DNA from: Xenopus tropicalis
Lineage: Eukaryota > Chordata > Amphibia > Anura > Pipidae
Direction: 5' to 3'
NCBI RefSeq assembly: GCF_000004195.4
Contig: NC_030678.2
Span: 148,508,547-148,572,546 of the forward strand
DNA: 64,000 nucleotides
Part shown: piece after piece, positions 1-12,100 of the stretch
Numbering within the stretch: the first letter of the stretch is position 1
How the letters are laid out: each line of letters starts with the position of its first letter
Translations under genes and position numbers: made by a program
The notes under the pieces: generated by a model
Told to the model about the DNA's origin: nothing
The model's database searches: none
What the model saw: only the letters and a program-made list of their open reading frames with translations

Positions 1-150
1 CTTGTGACCACAAGGTCTGGACTGGGATTCAAAATAGACCCTGGCATTTCAAGTACACAGAGGCCCAAACAGACCCCACCAGTCCAATAAATAGTGACTG
101 TCTATGGCATTTGCCTGAATCTACAGACTACGTAGTAGCAGCTTGAGCAG
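1..150 (+). repeat. Dispersed frog repeat, copy 1 of 2
   Basis: The first ~150 bases (GGTCTGGACTGGGATTCAAAA onward) match 61935-62090 closely, including the shared phrase CCAATAAATAGTGACTGTC. I recognise the pattern as a common Xenopus interspersed repeat but cannot name the subfamily. The copy is cut by the window edge. No gene lies between it and the first exon at 2302. Confidence 0.6.
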
Positions 151-2301
151 AGGGTAAAACTGCCAAGTCAGCCAATAACCAGTAACAGCTGGGGGGGTAG
201 GGGTTCAGTCATATTCTTTTATGGTTTCTATTAGACAACAACTACAGAAGGGAAACAAATACATAAATACATTATAGTGATAACTTTTTAAAGAAAATCA
301 ATAAAATCTTATTGTTTGCACTAAAAAACTCCTTTTAAACTCTGTAAAGCATACTACTGAGCCGGTCACAAAAACTCTAATCTATTTAAAATTGCTATTA
401 ATCTATGTCTATAACAAACAATTTTTTCTCATGTATGTGTAGCACTTATTTTAGCACTCATGCTGATGCGTTCATCCGAGTTCTCATGAGTGCACATATT
501 TTCAAGATTCAGACTATTAGCTTCTTTGTTTGGCTTTGCCAGGGATATCCACACTGAGAAGCTCTTCTGTCCTAATAGAAATATATTTTCTCTGAAAGCC
601 AATAAACTACTAAAGAGCAAGGTCCCATCTTGTAAATATAATAGTACAAAGGTTAGTACAAGAAAGCATTATATACTTTGTTAAAGGTCAAGTAACCAAT
701 CAGTCTCTACAGCCAAATTGCCTTTTGCTGATAAAAGTTTTTCCTCAGTAAGCGTTTCCTAAACCTTTATCTATAAAATAGAAAGCCAGTAAAATATTCT
801 CCTTAAATAGGGATCTAGTGTCCTCTTGAATAAAATATTTTAATGGTAGTCTGAATTAAAAGGTGGCTGCTGGTAAATATTGTGTGATTTGGTCTTCCAC
901 ATGGAAGGCTGCCAAGTACTATTGCTTTGCCACTATGGATCTAAATGAAACTAGGAGTGGGGCGTAGGCTCTTACATCAACATCATTATCTACTGATTCC
1001 CTAGCATGGCACCTTATGTGGGGCCAGACAGGTCACTGATTGGTTAGAAATGAACCCCTGCCGCTTAGTTGTGGGTGATTACACAGTGGTCCTGTGTGAA
1101 TCTAGGGCTTGAAGCCATGAAATTTAAACCTGCACTTAAGAGCCAAATAGTACTGAATTTCACCCAGTTATTGGGCTGTATTGTGCATATTTACTAAGAA
1201 ATGTCTCTCACTCTTTCTTGCCAGTGGTTAATGTTTTTCCCCCACACATAAATATGCAAAGTAATATTCTTGAGCAAGTGAAACTTTCCCACAACCTTTA
1301 CCAAATGTTTTACCCAGCTCCAAAACATTTTTGCCAGCTCAGTTTATGGCAGATTTGCAAAGATTTTGCCCACAGGCTATGCCTTTCTGCTGAATATTTA
1401 AGGGAGAAAAACTGACAGAAAGTGACAAAAACTTCATGAATAATAAATATTTTCTCTTGTGGAAACTGCTATCTGCCCCATGAAATCTGCTTCTCATTAT
1501 ATTACTCATTCTACAGAACTGCAGAGCTTAAAAATGGGCCATAGCTGTGTAGGATCAAGTTTTACGGACTTTTTATTGATTTGGACAAAATTATTGACTA
1601 TATTTTCTGATTTATATAATACCAGTATTTATGGTAACCAAAGAGCATTTGTCCATGCAGGTTTCCATGTAATGTGATTTTTATACATTTAGAGCAGTTC
1701 GATAGACCGTAGTAAAAAACATAAAATGCTCACAGCCATTAAGGGTGATGTTCCACAGGGAAATTAGTCACCTGCTGTTAAATCTCTGCTACCGCAAGCA
1801 ACTAATCTTCCTGTAATAATGTGAATCGCCAGTGGAAAGGCATACGTATCGCTAAGTCGCCCAAAGTTTCCTCACGAAGGAGGAAACCGTTTCTGATCTC
1901 CAGCAAGTCCTTCTCTGCAGAACATTGGGTGCAACCATTACTGCTGGTTTGGTGGGGTGGTGCAAAAACCTAATAATCTCAAGATATCATTTATATGGTC
2001 TGTCTCCTTCAACTTCAGCCATCATATCGGGTTTGGCTAAATCATTTGTATAAGATTTGTTATTTGCCCAAATCCTAAAAATAAAGGATAATTATAGCTT
2101 ATGTGATATTTCCCCAGGCAGTGGAACTTTCATCCTTTTGGCACATCTCAGCCTGCAATGGACAGGAGCAAGATATTTGCGGCAACAGATCCAGACAGGG
2201 TTGATCACAATATGGGGTGTAAGGTGAGAAGGTATATTGTGAGACTAGTGAGTTTGTATTTAAGGGGCTGCCTGCAACATCAGTTATTTTTATTATCCTA
2301 G
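150..2301. other. Intronic/upstream sequence, no exon found
   Basis: AT-rich non-coding sequence that is probably an intron of the DUF1295 gene, because the exon at 2302 needs an upstream exon leaving two bases. I looked on the plus strand for the missing N-terminal exons and found none. Around 1740-1900 a degenerate fragment resembles the Harbinger-like MITE at 23982-24262 (ATTAGTCACCTGC..., GTGAATCGCCAGTGG...). Confidence 0.5.
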
Positions 2302-4337
2302 ACTTGGTACATTTTTGTTCCTGAGAATTTTGCGTGATGGCCATGACAGGCGATTCAATGGCGTGCGTGATAACCCCAGAACGTTCCTCATTTACTGGAC
2401 AATGCAAGGTGAGGAGGCATAAGGTGCTGTGTTTGTAAATGGATGCTTGGCAAGCAATGTTCCCTCTAAGATCAGATCTCATGCTCGTGTACACAAATTT
2501 TGAGTCCAGTGCACACAAAGAATTACAAAGAAATACAACATTTTGTATTCATTCTGACCTGAGCAGTTTTTAAAAATGTGCAAACTAAAGAACTTTTTTT
2601 TTGCCCACATAGCCAAGAAGGACTTAGCAGGAACATTGTTGGCAGGTAGTGCATGTTGGGAAATAACTAGCATTTTATTTGTGATCAATGTGTGGCTGAC
2701 CTGGATACTCCTCAAGGGTCTAAACCATCTTGGCTGCATATACTAAATCATGCCCTAGCCATTCTAGTTTAGTCTGCTGGATAATGGGCAAAATGCTAGT
2801 CCTATGTGCTTTCATCCTTAATTTGCCTCCAAGTTACAATGGGCACCTACTTTATCAAAGGGGATGGAGAGCAACATGTTACTCAAAAGCCACTGCCTTG
2901 GGATCGCTGGTCTATGTTGTCTATGCATCAGGCACGTAGATTAAACCCATCTTTCTGCCCACATAATAATTATTAGGTGAATGTAAGAATGTGTAAAGAA
3001 GTAACTAGCTAATATAGCCATAACCACACCTGTTGCTGTAATTGCTTTCATTTTGTTTGTTTCAGGTATTTGGATATTTGTAACACTTCTGCCATCTCTG
3101 ATGTTAAATCTGGAAAAGCGAGACAAGCCACTGGGACTGCGTGATTTTTTGGGTTGGTCGCTATGGACAGTTGGGTTTATAACGCAGGCGACTGCAGATC
3201 AACAGAAGTGGAGCTTTAGAAGTGACCCTGACAACATGGTTAGTTTTGCACATACAAAATACATTATACAAATAGAATGCACAAGCGCTAGGAATATCCT
3301 GTAAATATCCTTATAAACAGTGCCTAGAGATCTAATTTGTCACAAAACTTGTGTATTATAATTATGTACCCCTCTTGTAAAATATGGGACGTTATAGGTC
3401 ATTTTGAAGTTATGACCTGTATAAAACATGCTTTTATATGGTCATGAACTCCTCAGTGCCTTATACTTTACAATAGGGAGTACATTAATCATTATCACCA
3501 ATTGTAATAATGGTATAGCTTAAAAAATAAAATCAGCTGCTTCATATTACAGTGAAATCTAAACATGTACACAACATGATTTAAGTTTTTCCTAATTTTA
3601 CACTATTTTCTAGTTCCCTAAAAAACAAACTGGTGGTTCTTGCTTTTAGTGTTTTCTAGTGTTTGTGTTTTTTAGTGTTGCCAGAACATATACTCTGACA
3701 TTAGCCTGAATGCCAAACCAATGGGGTGCAACCTGCACTGGTTAAACTTCATATTCTGTCAGTAGCTGCTTGTGGAGAATCAAGTTGACTTCCCAATACT
3801 AAACTATATAATCTGCCCATACAATTAGATTAGTAGTTGCTACTACATGGGTAGTAACAACCAACCAACCAATAATTATTTTCCTTGTGTGACACAGCTA
3901 TTTCCTTAGTGGCTAAATTACTAATCTATCCTTTATTTAATATATGGGAAATTGTCCTTTAGGATTGGCATTTTTTGAAGTTGAAATGTTTATGCTGTAC
4001 CGAGCACTCCATTTACTTTCCTTGCATTTATTTAAAGCCAGATGTTTTGCTTTCTTTGTAGGGTACATTTATTCAGAGTGGTCTGTGGGCATACAGCCGC
4101 CACCCAAACTACCTTGGAGAGATCTTGCAGTGGAGTGGGCTCTTCCTTTCTGCTTCCACTGTTCTGAGTGGTTTCCAACTTGTGAGCATTATATCTCCAG
4201 TTTTTGTGTGGTTCTTGCTCAGTTATGTGAGTGGAATACCAATTCTTGAGAGGCAAGCCTTGAAAAGATGGGGCAGTGAAGCAGCTTACCAAAGTTATGT
4301 CCAACGGACCCCTGTGCTCTGGCCTTTTAAGTTTTAA
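2302..4337 (+). CDS. DUF1295 / steroid 5-alpha-reductase-like membrane protein, 3' exons (5' partial)
   Basis: Three coding exons, 2302-2408, 3066-3238 and 4062-4337 (stop TAA at 4335-4337), join in frame with GT/AG borders to give about 184 C-terminal residues. Exon one encodes LGTFLFLRILRDGHDRRF and NPRTFLIYWTMQ. Exon two encodes a membrane segment (IWIFVTLLPSLML) and the DKP...LGWSLWTVGF stretch. Exon three encodes the family hallmark GLWAYSRHPNYLGE, a long hydrophobic stretch, then a polar tail ending RTPVLWPFKF. These are features of DUF1295 proteins, which share the fold of steroid 5-alpha-reductases and isoprenylcysteine methyltransferases; the vertebrate substrate is unknown to me. 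Usual length is about 255-265 residues, so roughly 75 N-terminal residues, and the start codon, lie left of the window. The first exon begins with one base of a codon, so two bases must come from upstream. It is not a classical SRD5A enzyme by these motifs. Confidence 0.93.
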
Positions 4338-4415
4338 TTTTTCAAAAACTCTAATTTAGAGGCCAATTTACAAAGGATCTTTATTTTTGTTTGGGGTGAA
4401 ATTTGTTTCTGCTGA

Positions 4416-4421
4416 AATAAA
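4416..4421 (+). terminator. Poly(A) signal of the DUF1295 gene
   Basis: AATAAA lies 79 bases after the stop codon, followed within 30 bases by a GTGTGTTT stretch suitable as a downstream element. This implies a very short 3' UTR, ending near 4440. Confidence 0.75.
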
Positions 4422-4834
4422 GAATGTGTGTTTAACAACTTCTACAAATATTTTTCAGTTTAGTAAGCCAAGTAAAGCAAGAAAAGGTCTTGAATTTCAA
4501 ATTTCCCCATAGACTAGCATTACAAGGGGAAGTATTTTGGATATAAATGTATCCAAACAGTAGTATGGGGGGGGCGGGGGAAGAGAGAAGAACCCTCTTA
4601 TATAGTTTTTTTTTTATTTTCATTTTTTCTTCTCTTTTGCAGTATAATTAGTAGCATTTTTCCTACTGCAAACAACTTAGTAATGCTGTTTGTCAGTATT
4701 GAATAGCACATTATTGATTCATGCTGGAAGCAGCCAGCTCGAGCAAAAATTTGTCATGGACTCCTAGCATTGTTGGTTGCAGCCAGAATAAAAAGGTTGA
4801 GAAACAGACAAATGCATCAATAGATGACTTGCTT

Positions 4835-6126
4835 GCATCTCTGGAGTGAATCCTTTATTAATTACAGGAGCCTCCAGCCAGTATTGTAACAGAAGACTCT
4901 GCCTCCCATACATTATAAAAGATACCCTCAACAAACCTTTAGGTTTAATTTAATATATACAAAAGGTTAAGTCCTGGGAGCTAAGCAATCGTTATTAATG
5001 TTAAAATGTAATGTTGGTGAAAAACTGGCCTCCACAACTGTGCTGGTAAGAAGTGTAATCTAGGGACTATTTTCGGAGTGTTCTGGTCCAACAAGCATGT
5101 AAGAGTCAAGTAAAGTTTTTTCAAGCTTCTGACCATGGGTCAGCCCCAGGAGAATTGCCTATAATTAATAGCAGGCCACATCGCCACATTTGGGCTTGTA
5201 CACAGACTGCTGGCAGTGAAGCCTTTAGGCTAAGGCCCACTAAGCCATGAACACAACACAATTTTCCCTGCCTTTCATGGCTTCCCAATCAAAATGCCCT
5301 TCCCCATCTCTCATTATACTAACTAGAAGTGATAACTGTTGAGGTTGCGAATGTTAACTGCCAAAAGGGCATGGTGGCAGTCAATGCCTGTGACCACTAC
5401 AGTGATGCTGAATAAGCCAAATGGCAATTGTAAAAATATGGTAGGGGTGCCCTGCAGTGGACTCCCCACCTTATTATATGAATTAGAAGGCTGATGAAAC
5501 TTTTTGTAAACCCTGATCCATAGTACAGTCTACCAACTAGGGAACACACAGGTAGTTATTACACACTATCATCCAGTCCAGTTACTTGTGCGGTGTAAGA
5601 AAAAAAGAAACACATTAGATTAAATGATAATTTAGCAGTATTGTATTTACAGAGTATTACACAACATAACATACTAAAAAGCTAAACATGAATTATGTTG
5701 GTTAATACAACATCTTGGATTCACTGCACAGTTTAACTGTTCTTTTTTTTCTAAAAATATTTACAGAAGGATAAGGGTACTTTTCCAAAATGTCCTACAA
5801 TTCAAGATTTAGGAGATTTATGTCAAACCGTATTGTGTGCTTGCTCGCACCAATATAATTGGAAAACAAAACATGTAGACCTTGTGATAAAACAATTTAC
5901 AACAATTAAAAACTTAAAATGAGTTTTCTACAATGAAGATTTTATAGCAGCCAACTAAAATGATAAAAATGCAGTTATAAAATTGTTAATGGCTGGCAGC
6001 ATACTTGCAATACAGTACAATGTTTTATATATATATCCCTTCGGTAAAATGCATTAAAAGTGTTTAAAAGCAAGTGTAGATTAGTAGACACCAGGAGTAG
6101 TGTATAACTTGCACCCTCCGGACTTT
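4835..6126 (-). other. racgap1: Probable racgap1 3' UTR
   Basis: Minus-strand sequence following the racgap1 stop codon (6127-6129). The first clean minus-strand AATAAA reads at 4854-4859 (TTTATT on plus), which would give a UTR of about 1.3 kb. Weaker variants lie nearer the stop (for example CATAAA at 5816-5821). If 4854 is right, the two convergent transcripts end only about 400 bases apart. Confidence 0.45.
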
Positions 6127-9100
6127 TTATTTAAGCAGAGGGGAGGCGAAAAAGTTTCCTTGTCTGGGGATGCTGCTTACGGATTTACTTTTGCTTCCAA
6201 ACCTAAAAAAAAAAAAAAAAAAAAAAAAGATTTAAGTCATCAGTAACATCAGAGTTTAGGAAACTTCAAACCAACCTATTATGGTGACTACTCACATTGG
6301 TGTGTTTTTGCCAATTGTGGATTTCATCCTCTGAGAAAGGGAGCTGGATGATGGAGTTTTATTGAATTGTTGCTCTGGAGTGGTAAGGGGTCCTAACATG
6401 CTGACTGGAATTTGAGGGATAAAAATGACACACATTATACAAAGTCCACATTTAATTTAATGCAGAGTTAACAATTTTCCAGAATTTTAAAGTAATTTCA
6501 GTGCCCTGACAACATGTAATCACTGTCAAACTGCAGCAGATGCTAAATAATTATTTTGCACAAAGATGTTTAATTTCTCTTATAATCCAACGTATCAGCA
6601 ATTTAGAGCTAGGGGTGTGCTAAAGCCAATATTTAGATCTGGACCAATCCTCTGAGGAGTTAGTATTGCATCAGTTCTGGACAGTCACATGACTAAGGGA
6701 TTTGATACAGCTTTGCTACATCTTAAAAAGAAAGTTCTAGGACGTCCATCCTTAAATTAAAATATGACTGACCACACAAGTCTGGTTGCAGCCACAAAAA
6801 AAAAAAAAAAAAACAAACCTATACAGGTTTCCATTATCTGGAAACCCATTATCCAGAATGCTCCAAATTATGGCAAAGGCCATCTTCCATAGATTCTATT
6901 ATAATCAAATTTAAATTTTTAAGAGTGATTTCCTTTTTCCCCGTCATAATAAAACAGAACCTTGTACAGGTATAGGACCTGTTATCCATAATGTTCAGGA
7001 CCTGTGGTTTTCTGGATAGAAAAGATTTTGAAAATCTGAATTACTTGATTAAAGTTAAGACTAAGAGACGGCTTTCATGTTTTTGAGCTTTCAGGGCAGG
7101 GTTTTATAGATAATTGATCCCAACTAAGATTTAATAATACCTTATTGTGGCAAAACAATTATATTGGGTTTATTTAAATAGAAATATATTAAAGTGGATA
7201 TTTTTTTAACAATCGGCATTCTGAGAACATTTGGAGAACAGAACAGTCTGTTATTGCTCTAACAGGCGGAAAATCCAAATTCTCCAGCAGGGGTGCTTAG
7301 AGCAGGGAATATATTTAGTGGCATCTCTGTATAGGCTTATGAGGAAACCCAGGGAGTTTCCACCTGCTGTAGATAGTACCATTTAGTACCAGAGCATTGC
7401 CAGATGTGTGTTTCACATGGCCTGTAACCACTGCATGAATGTCTTTTCAACTAGTCCCAAAGGCTGCAGCCTTTTAGTGCCTATGATACCCCACAGGGGT
7501 ATCAAATGGGTGGGGGGGCTAGTGGGACTGTGAAAATCCAAGCAGTCAAAATATATGTCTTGATATACAGCAGTAGTCTATAGCTAAATATAAAACTTTA
7601 AAATGGATTCATCTACTTTTCATTCCAGTTTTAATCCCCTCTTGGGAGCCAATTCAGTTAGTGTTTATGTACCTTTCTACAAAAGCCTAAACTCACAGAA
7701 TATTCAATTCCACAGATTAAAAGGAAACCATGATAATCTGTCTGTACTGCATGGACTGGTCCACTTCCCCAGCCACCGCCACTGTTAAGTAATGGATTCT
7801 GGAACAAAGTCACTCTACTTTTTATGGTGGGTTGTGCACACATTCTCTGCAAAGCAGTTGGACTTTAAGTCCCAGAATCCATCATAAAACTGTAAACCAA
7901 AGTGATGCTGGGAAGTGGTTATCACAAGTCTGTGTAAAACAATACACTAATATTTTTTTTGGAGGACTAGATAGGTGTTGCACTTACATAACTATGAGCT
8001 CGTCAAAAAGGGAAGTATTTTTACTTTAAAGGAACTATACCTCCAACCAAGGTAGTCTCTATAACAATATATTGCATAAACAAGCTCATATGTAAAACCC
8101 TGCTTCATCTAAATAACACATTAATAAATATACAGTTTTCCTTTAACTGTACAATTTACACCTACTATGGATAAATTTCTGAAACCAATTCCATGTATAT
8201 ATTTTATACACACAATCCTAAATCAAGACTTTGATTTGTCAGTTTTACAGCTGCTATTTTACACTTATAAACAAGTCACATTTGCAAGAAACAATTTAAG
8301 AGTAATCAATATACAAAATTAAGTAGTGTATATTTACCTCTGGCGTCAGGAGTCCGAGGAGTGTTAAAAACATTGGCATTTTCAATAATGTGATTGGGGT
8401 CAATATTTTCTACCATCATGAACTGATTCCAGAATTCTGCAGGTAATAGCATCAGCCTTTCAACAACCTAATAATAAAATGTTAAACTGCATTAAAATCA
8501 CATTCCCAAAACACAAAGTTCATAAATCACTGTTTTAAAATACTAACCATAGGTTGTCGCCTTGTATCTTGAAGAATTGTCATGGGGTCAGGATCTGGCA
8601 CTGCATGACCAACAAGAGTTGGGCCAAATACCTTGGACAGATTGCTCACATCCATCTTACAGTCTGGGCTCTGGGCCACTCTGGAAAATGTGACATTTCA
8701 GTATGATGCTTTTAGGATTCACCCATAAAATAACTGGCTGAATTTGCAGTATCGCTCACCTTTGAAGATGGATCATCAAGTAAGCTAGCGTGTCTCTGTT
8801 GGGTGCTGGCAACTCATCTACAGCTTGGTAAATAGCAGCAATGCTGCTCTTTTCATCTGTAATTTCTGATAAAATATGTACATTGAAGTTTAGGTGCAAT
8901 AATATGAAATGAGTCCTGAGCTATTGGAAAGCGCAAGGTAGGCCCCTTCTCGAATGCTCTTGAAAGTGTTGAATTGTTTATCAATCGCCCTATTACATGC
9001 AAAACAAGGTGATGTATTGTGAATACAAGTACAGGTATGGGACCCCTAAACCTGGGGTCTTCCGTTAATATGTATCTCCATATCTGAAATTCTATAAAAT

Positions 9101-12100
9101 CATTTAAACATAAAAGAAACCCAATAGGATTGTTTTGCCTCCAATAAGGATTAATTATGTGTCTTAGGCACTGTTATTACATAAAAAAAAAAATGGAAAT
9201 TTCTAAAAATGAGAATTGTTGGTTTAAAATAGACTATGGGAGACAGCCTTAATTCTAAACTTTCTGGATAATGGGTTTCCGGATAACAGTTCCTATACCT
9301 GTAATGAGATCATTGTGTTTAATAAAGCATGCTCTACTATACGACAACAAAATTGCTTTGGACAGAAGTCAGACAACCACTCACCAGCTGCTTCCATGAA
9401 AACTCTATTTAGCCGGAAAGTGAGAAGTGGCTCCTTGAGATTCCTCAGAAAGTCCTTCAGGAATCCACACACGGCATGAATATCATCCACTTTACTTAGA
9501 AGAGGAACACTCTTTCCTCTGAGGAACTTTTCCTTAAGTTCCTTCACTGTACGGTCGCAGCCAGAAATTCGATACAAACCAGTCTGAAATACATTACAAA
9601 ACAATTTAGTGGAATTTTAGTACATACCACAAGGCATCATTAAACATTTCATTCTTTAGATACCTCATGGAGTCCTCTCTGCTGAATTTCACTGACACAG
9701 TGAACAATTATTGGAGGAATCATTGGAGATGTCAGTGGAGCAAAATCCGCTAGGGTGCCCTATAGGAGGAAATAAGGAATGGTTCAAAACAAACATTAGG
9801 CATGTTCAAGAACCTGTGGAGTATCACAAAAGCATGCAAAGCATTATGAGAATAGGCACATCAAGACTGGCACAGGCGGATACTACTTTTATTTGCAGCT
9901 GTACTTACAAACATTGGAAAGGTTGCTTACAATTTCCTTTTATTATACTTTTTTCCAGTTTTGATGAAGTTCATTTTTTTAAATAGGTTGTTCACCTTTG
10001 ATTTAGGTTTTAGTACGATGTACACAGCAGCACAGCGGTAATTTGGAAAAAGTGATAACTTTACTCAAGTGCCAAAGGCAACATTTCGGGCTTCAATCCA
10101 GCCCTTGTTATTTACCTACACAGGCAGATGGTACAGCGTGCACCTGGGGCTACAAGAAGCCTTTTTCCACTTTGTAGCACATCTTAACTGGTCTTAGAAA
10201 GATGTAGAGAGCAACATTCTAAGAATTTGCAACTGGTCTTTATTATTTGTGAGTTTTTTTTTTTTTTTTTTTTTAAATATATCACTTTGTTTAGTAATTC
10301 AGTCCAATTTGGTATTTCTGCAGTTATCTGTTTCTACCATTCAAATTACCTTAGCAACAAAGAGTGGTTTGAATTAGAGACTGGAATATGATTAGGAGAG
10401 GGCCTAAACTGAAAAATAGGTAATAAAAAGTAACAATAAAATTGTAGCCTCTCAGAACAACCAGACAGATTTAAAAGCTGAAGAGAAGAAGCGAAAGGCA
10501 AATTAAAAAAATAATAAAAGAAAATAGAAAATCCTATAGGAATGAATAGAATGTAGGTGATTTTTTTTTTTTGTGGTAAACTCACATCTTAATTAAAAAC
10601 AAAAGAAGATAAAAAGGAGCAGAAGATAGGAACAAGTAAGCCAGTAAGCCAGAAGACACCCGTATAGTTAACAGCTTCCCCCATTGAGAGGTTTCACAGA
10701 CCCCACCATTTTTCTTAAGTATTTTGGGAAATATTTTCTGACCAACATACAGATTCTTAACTTACACTGTAAATACTATAAGTATGTTAATTCCTTTGCA
10801 ACACTTAAATCTGTAAAAAAAGTGCCTTCCTAAGGAGGGTTTACTAAAACTATATTTCATGGTTTATAGCTACGGTGCCAAAGTATTACTTCTGGCAGTA
10901 GCAATTAGAGTGGTTATGCTTATACAGCACCAGAAGTGAAGAGCAGCATGCTCCTCTAACAGCTCAATGAATCAGCTGCATCACAACTAAATGTTTCTAC
11001 CTTAAAGAAAAACACTTTTCTAAAACAGATTCACAAATAGTATGTAAAAAAAAACAAAAACAAAAAAACACTATTCCAAATTTCAAAATGCTATCATACC
11101 TCTCCAATACGGACAGGTGTGCCACCCACTGTAGGAATACAGGGAAGGGGGCATCGTTCTCGACACTCTGGATGAGCTACAACACGACAATCGCGACACT
11201 TCAAAGAAATTTTTCCAAATTTTATTCTTTTACCGCATGGAACACACGACTCAGGTTTAATTACCTGGAAGAGAAAACAGAAAATAAATGTTACCAATTA
11301 CCGTTACGAGAAAAGGGAGCCTTTCACCTATTTTTAACACAGGCTTACCGTTTTTGATACAAATTCATGTAGACGCATGCCTCCATTCTGTGGAGTTCTG
11401 CAAGTGTCTGCTTCACCTTTATGGTCAAGGTGCCGACTCACTAAACTGGAATCACTGTTCCAGGGCTGCAGTGTTCCTAGAAAGGTAACAGATGGTGAAG
11501 CAGTTAAATATAAAGGCTGAATTATGTTCCTGTAGGTGAACAGAGCTTTTGCTAAACTCACCAGTCCTACGGCTCCGAGTGTTATAATATGGTACAGTCT
11601 CAATTGAAGAAACAACATCAATAGGCCCTCCATTGTTTGGCACAGTAAGCGTTGTTTTTGCAATAATGGATTCATTGGCCTGTAAACAGAAAATTACATT
11701 ATAAACAGTTCAAAATTTGTGAACTAGCATGAACTGATGTTGCCAATACTGCAAATTTCATGATATTCTATTAAAAGTGTACACCCCCATCTTTTTCTAA
11801 TCAGGGCTATCCAAATGGAGGCTGCAAGCTACATTAAGCCTGCAGGTGAAGCTATTGTGGTCTGCAACTGCCCCTACAAAGGGTAGTGACAAATCTCTGC
11901 AGTAATAACTTTAGTGGGTAAGTCAATTTTTTTAAAAACTATACATAGGCAAACAAGAAGTAGGCCAAGTTAAAATGTAATTACCAACACCAGTCACAAA
12001 ACATTTATAGCAGCAGCAGCAGATAATTCACACCTACCTGATCCATTGCAATTTCTATAGAACGATTTCTCTTGCTTGGAACTGGTGGTCCTTCAGTATG

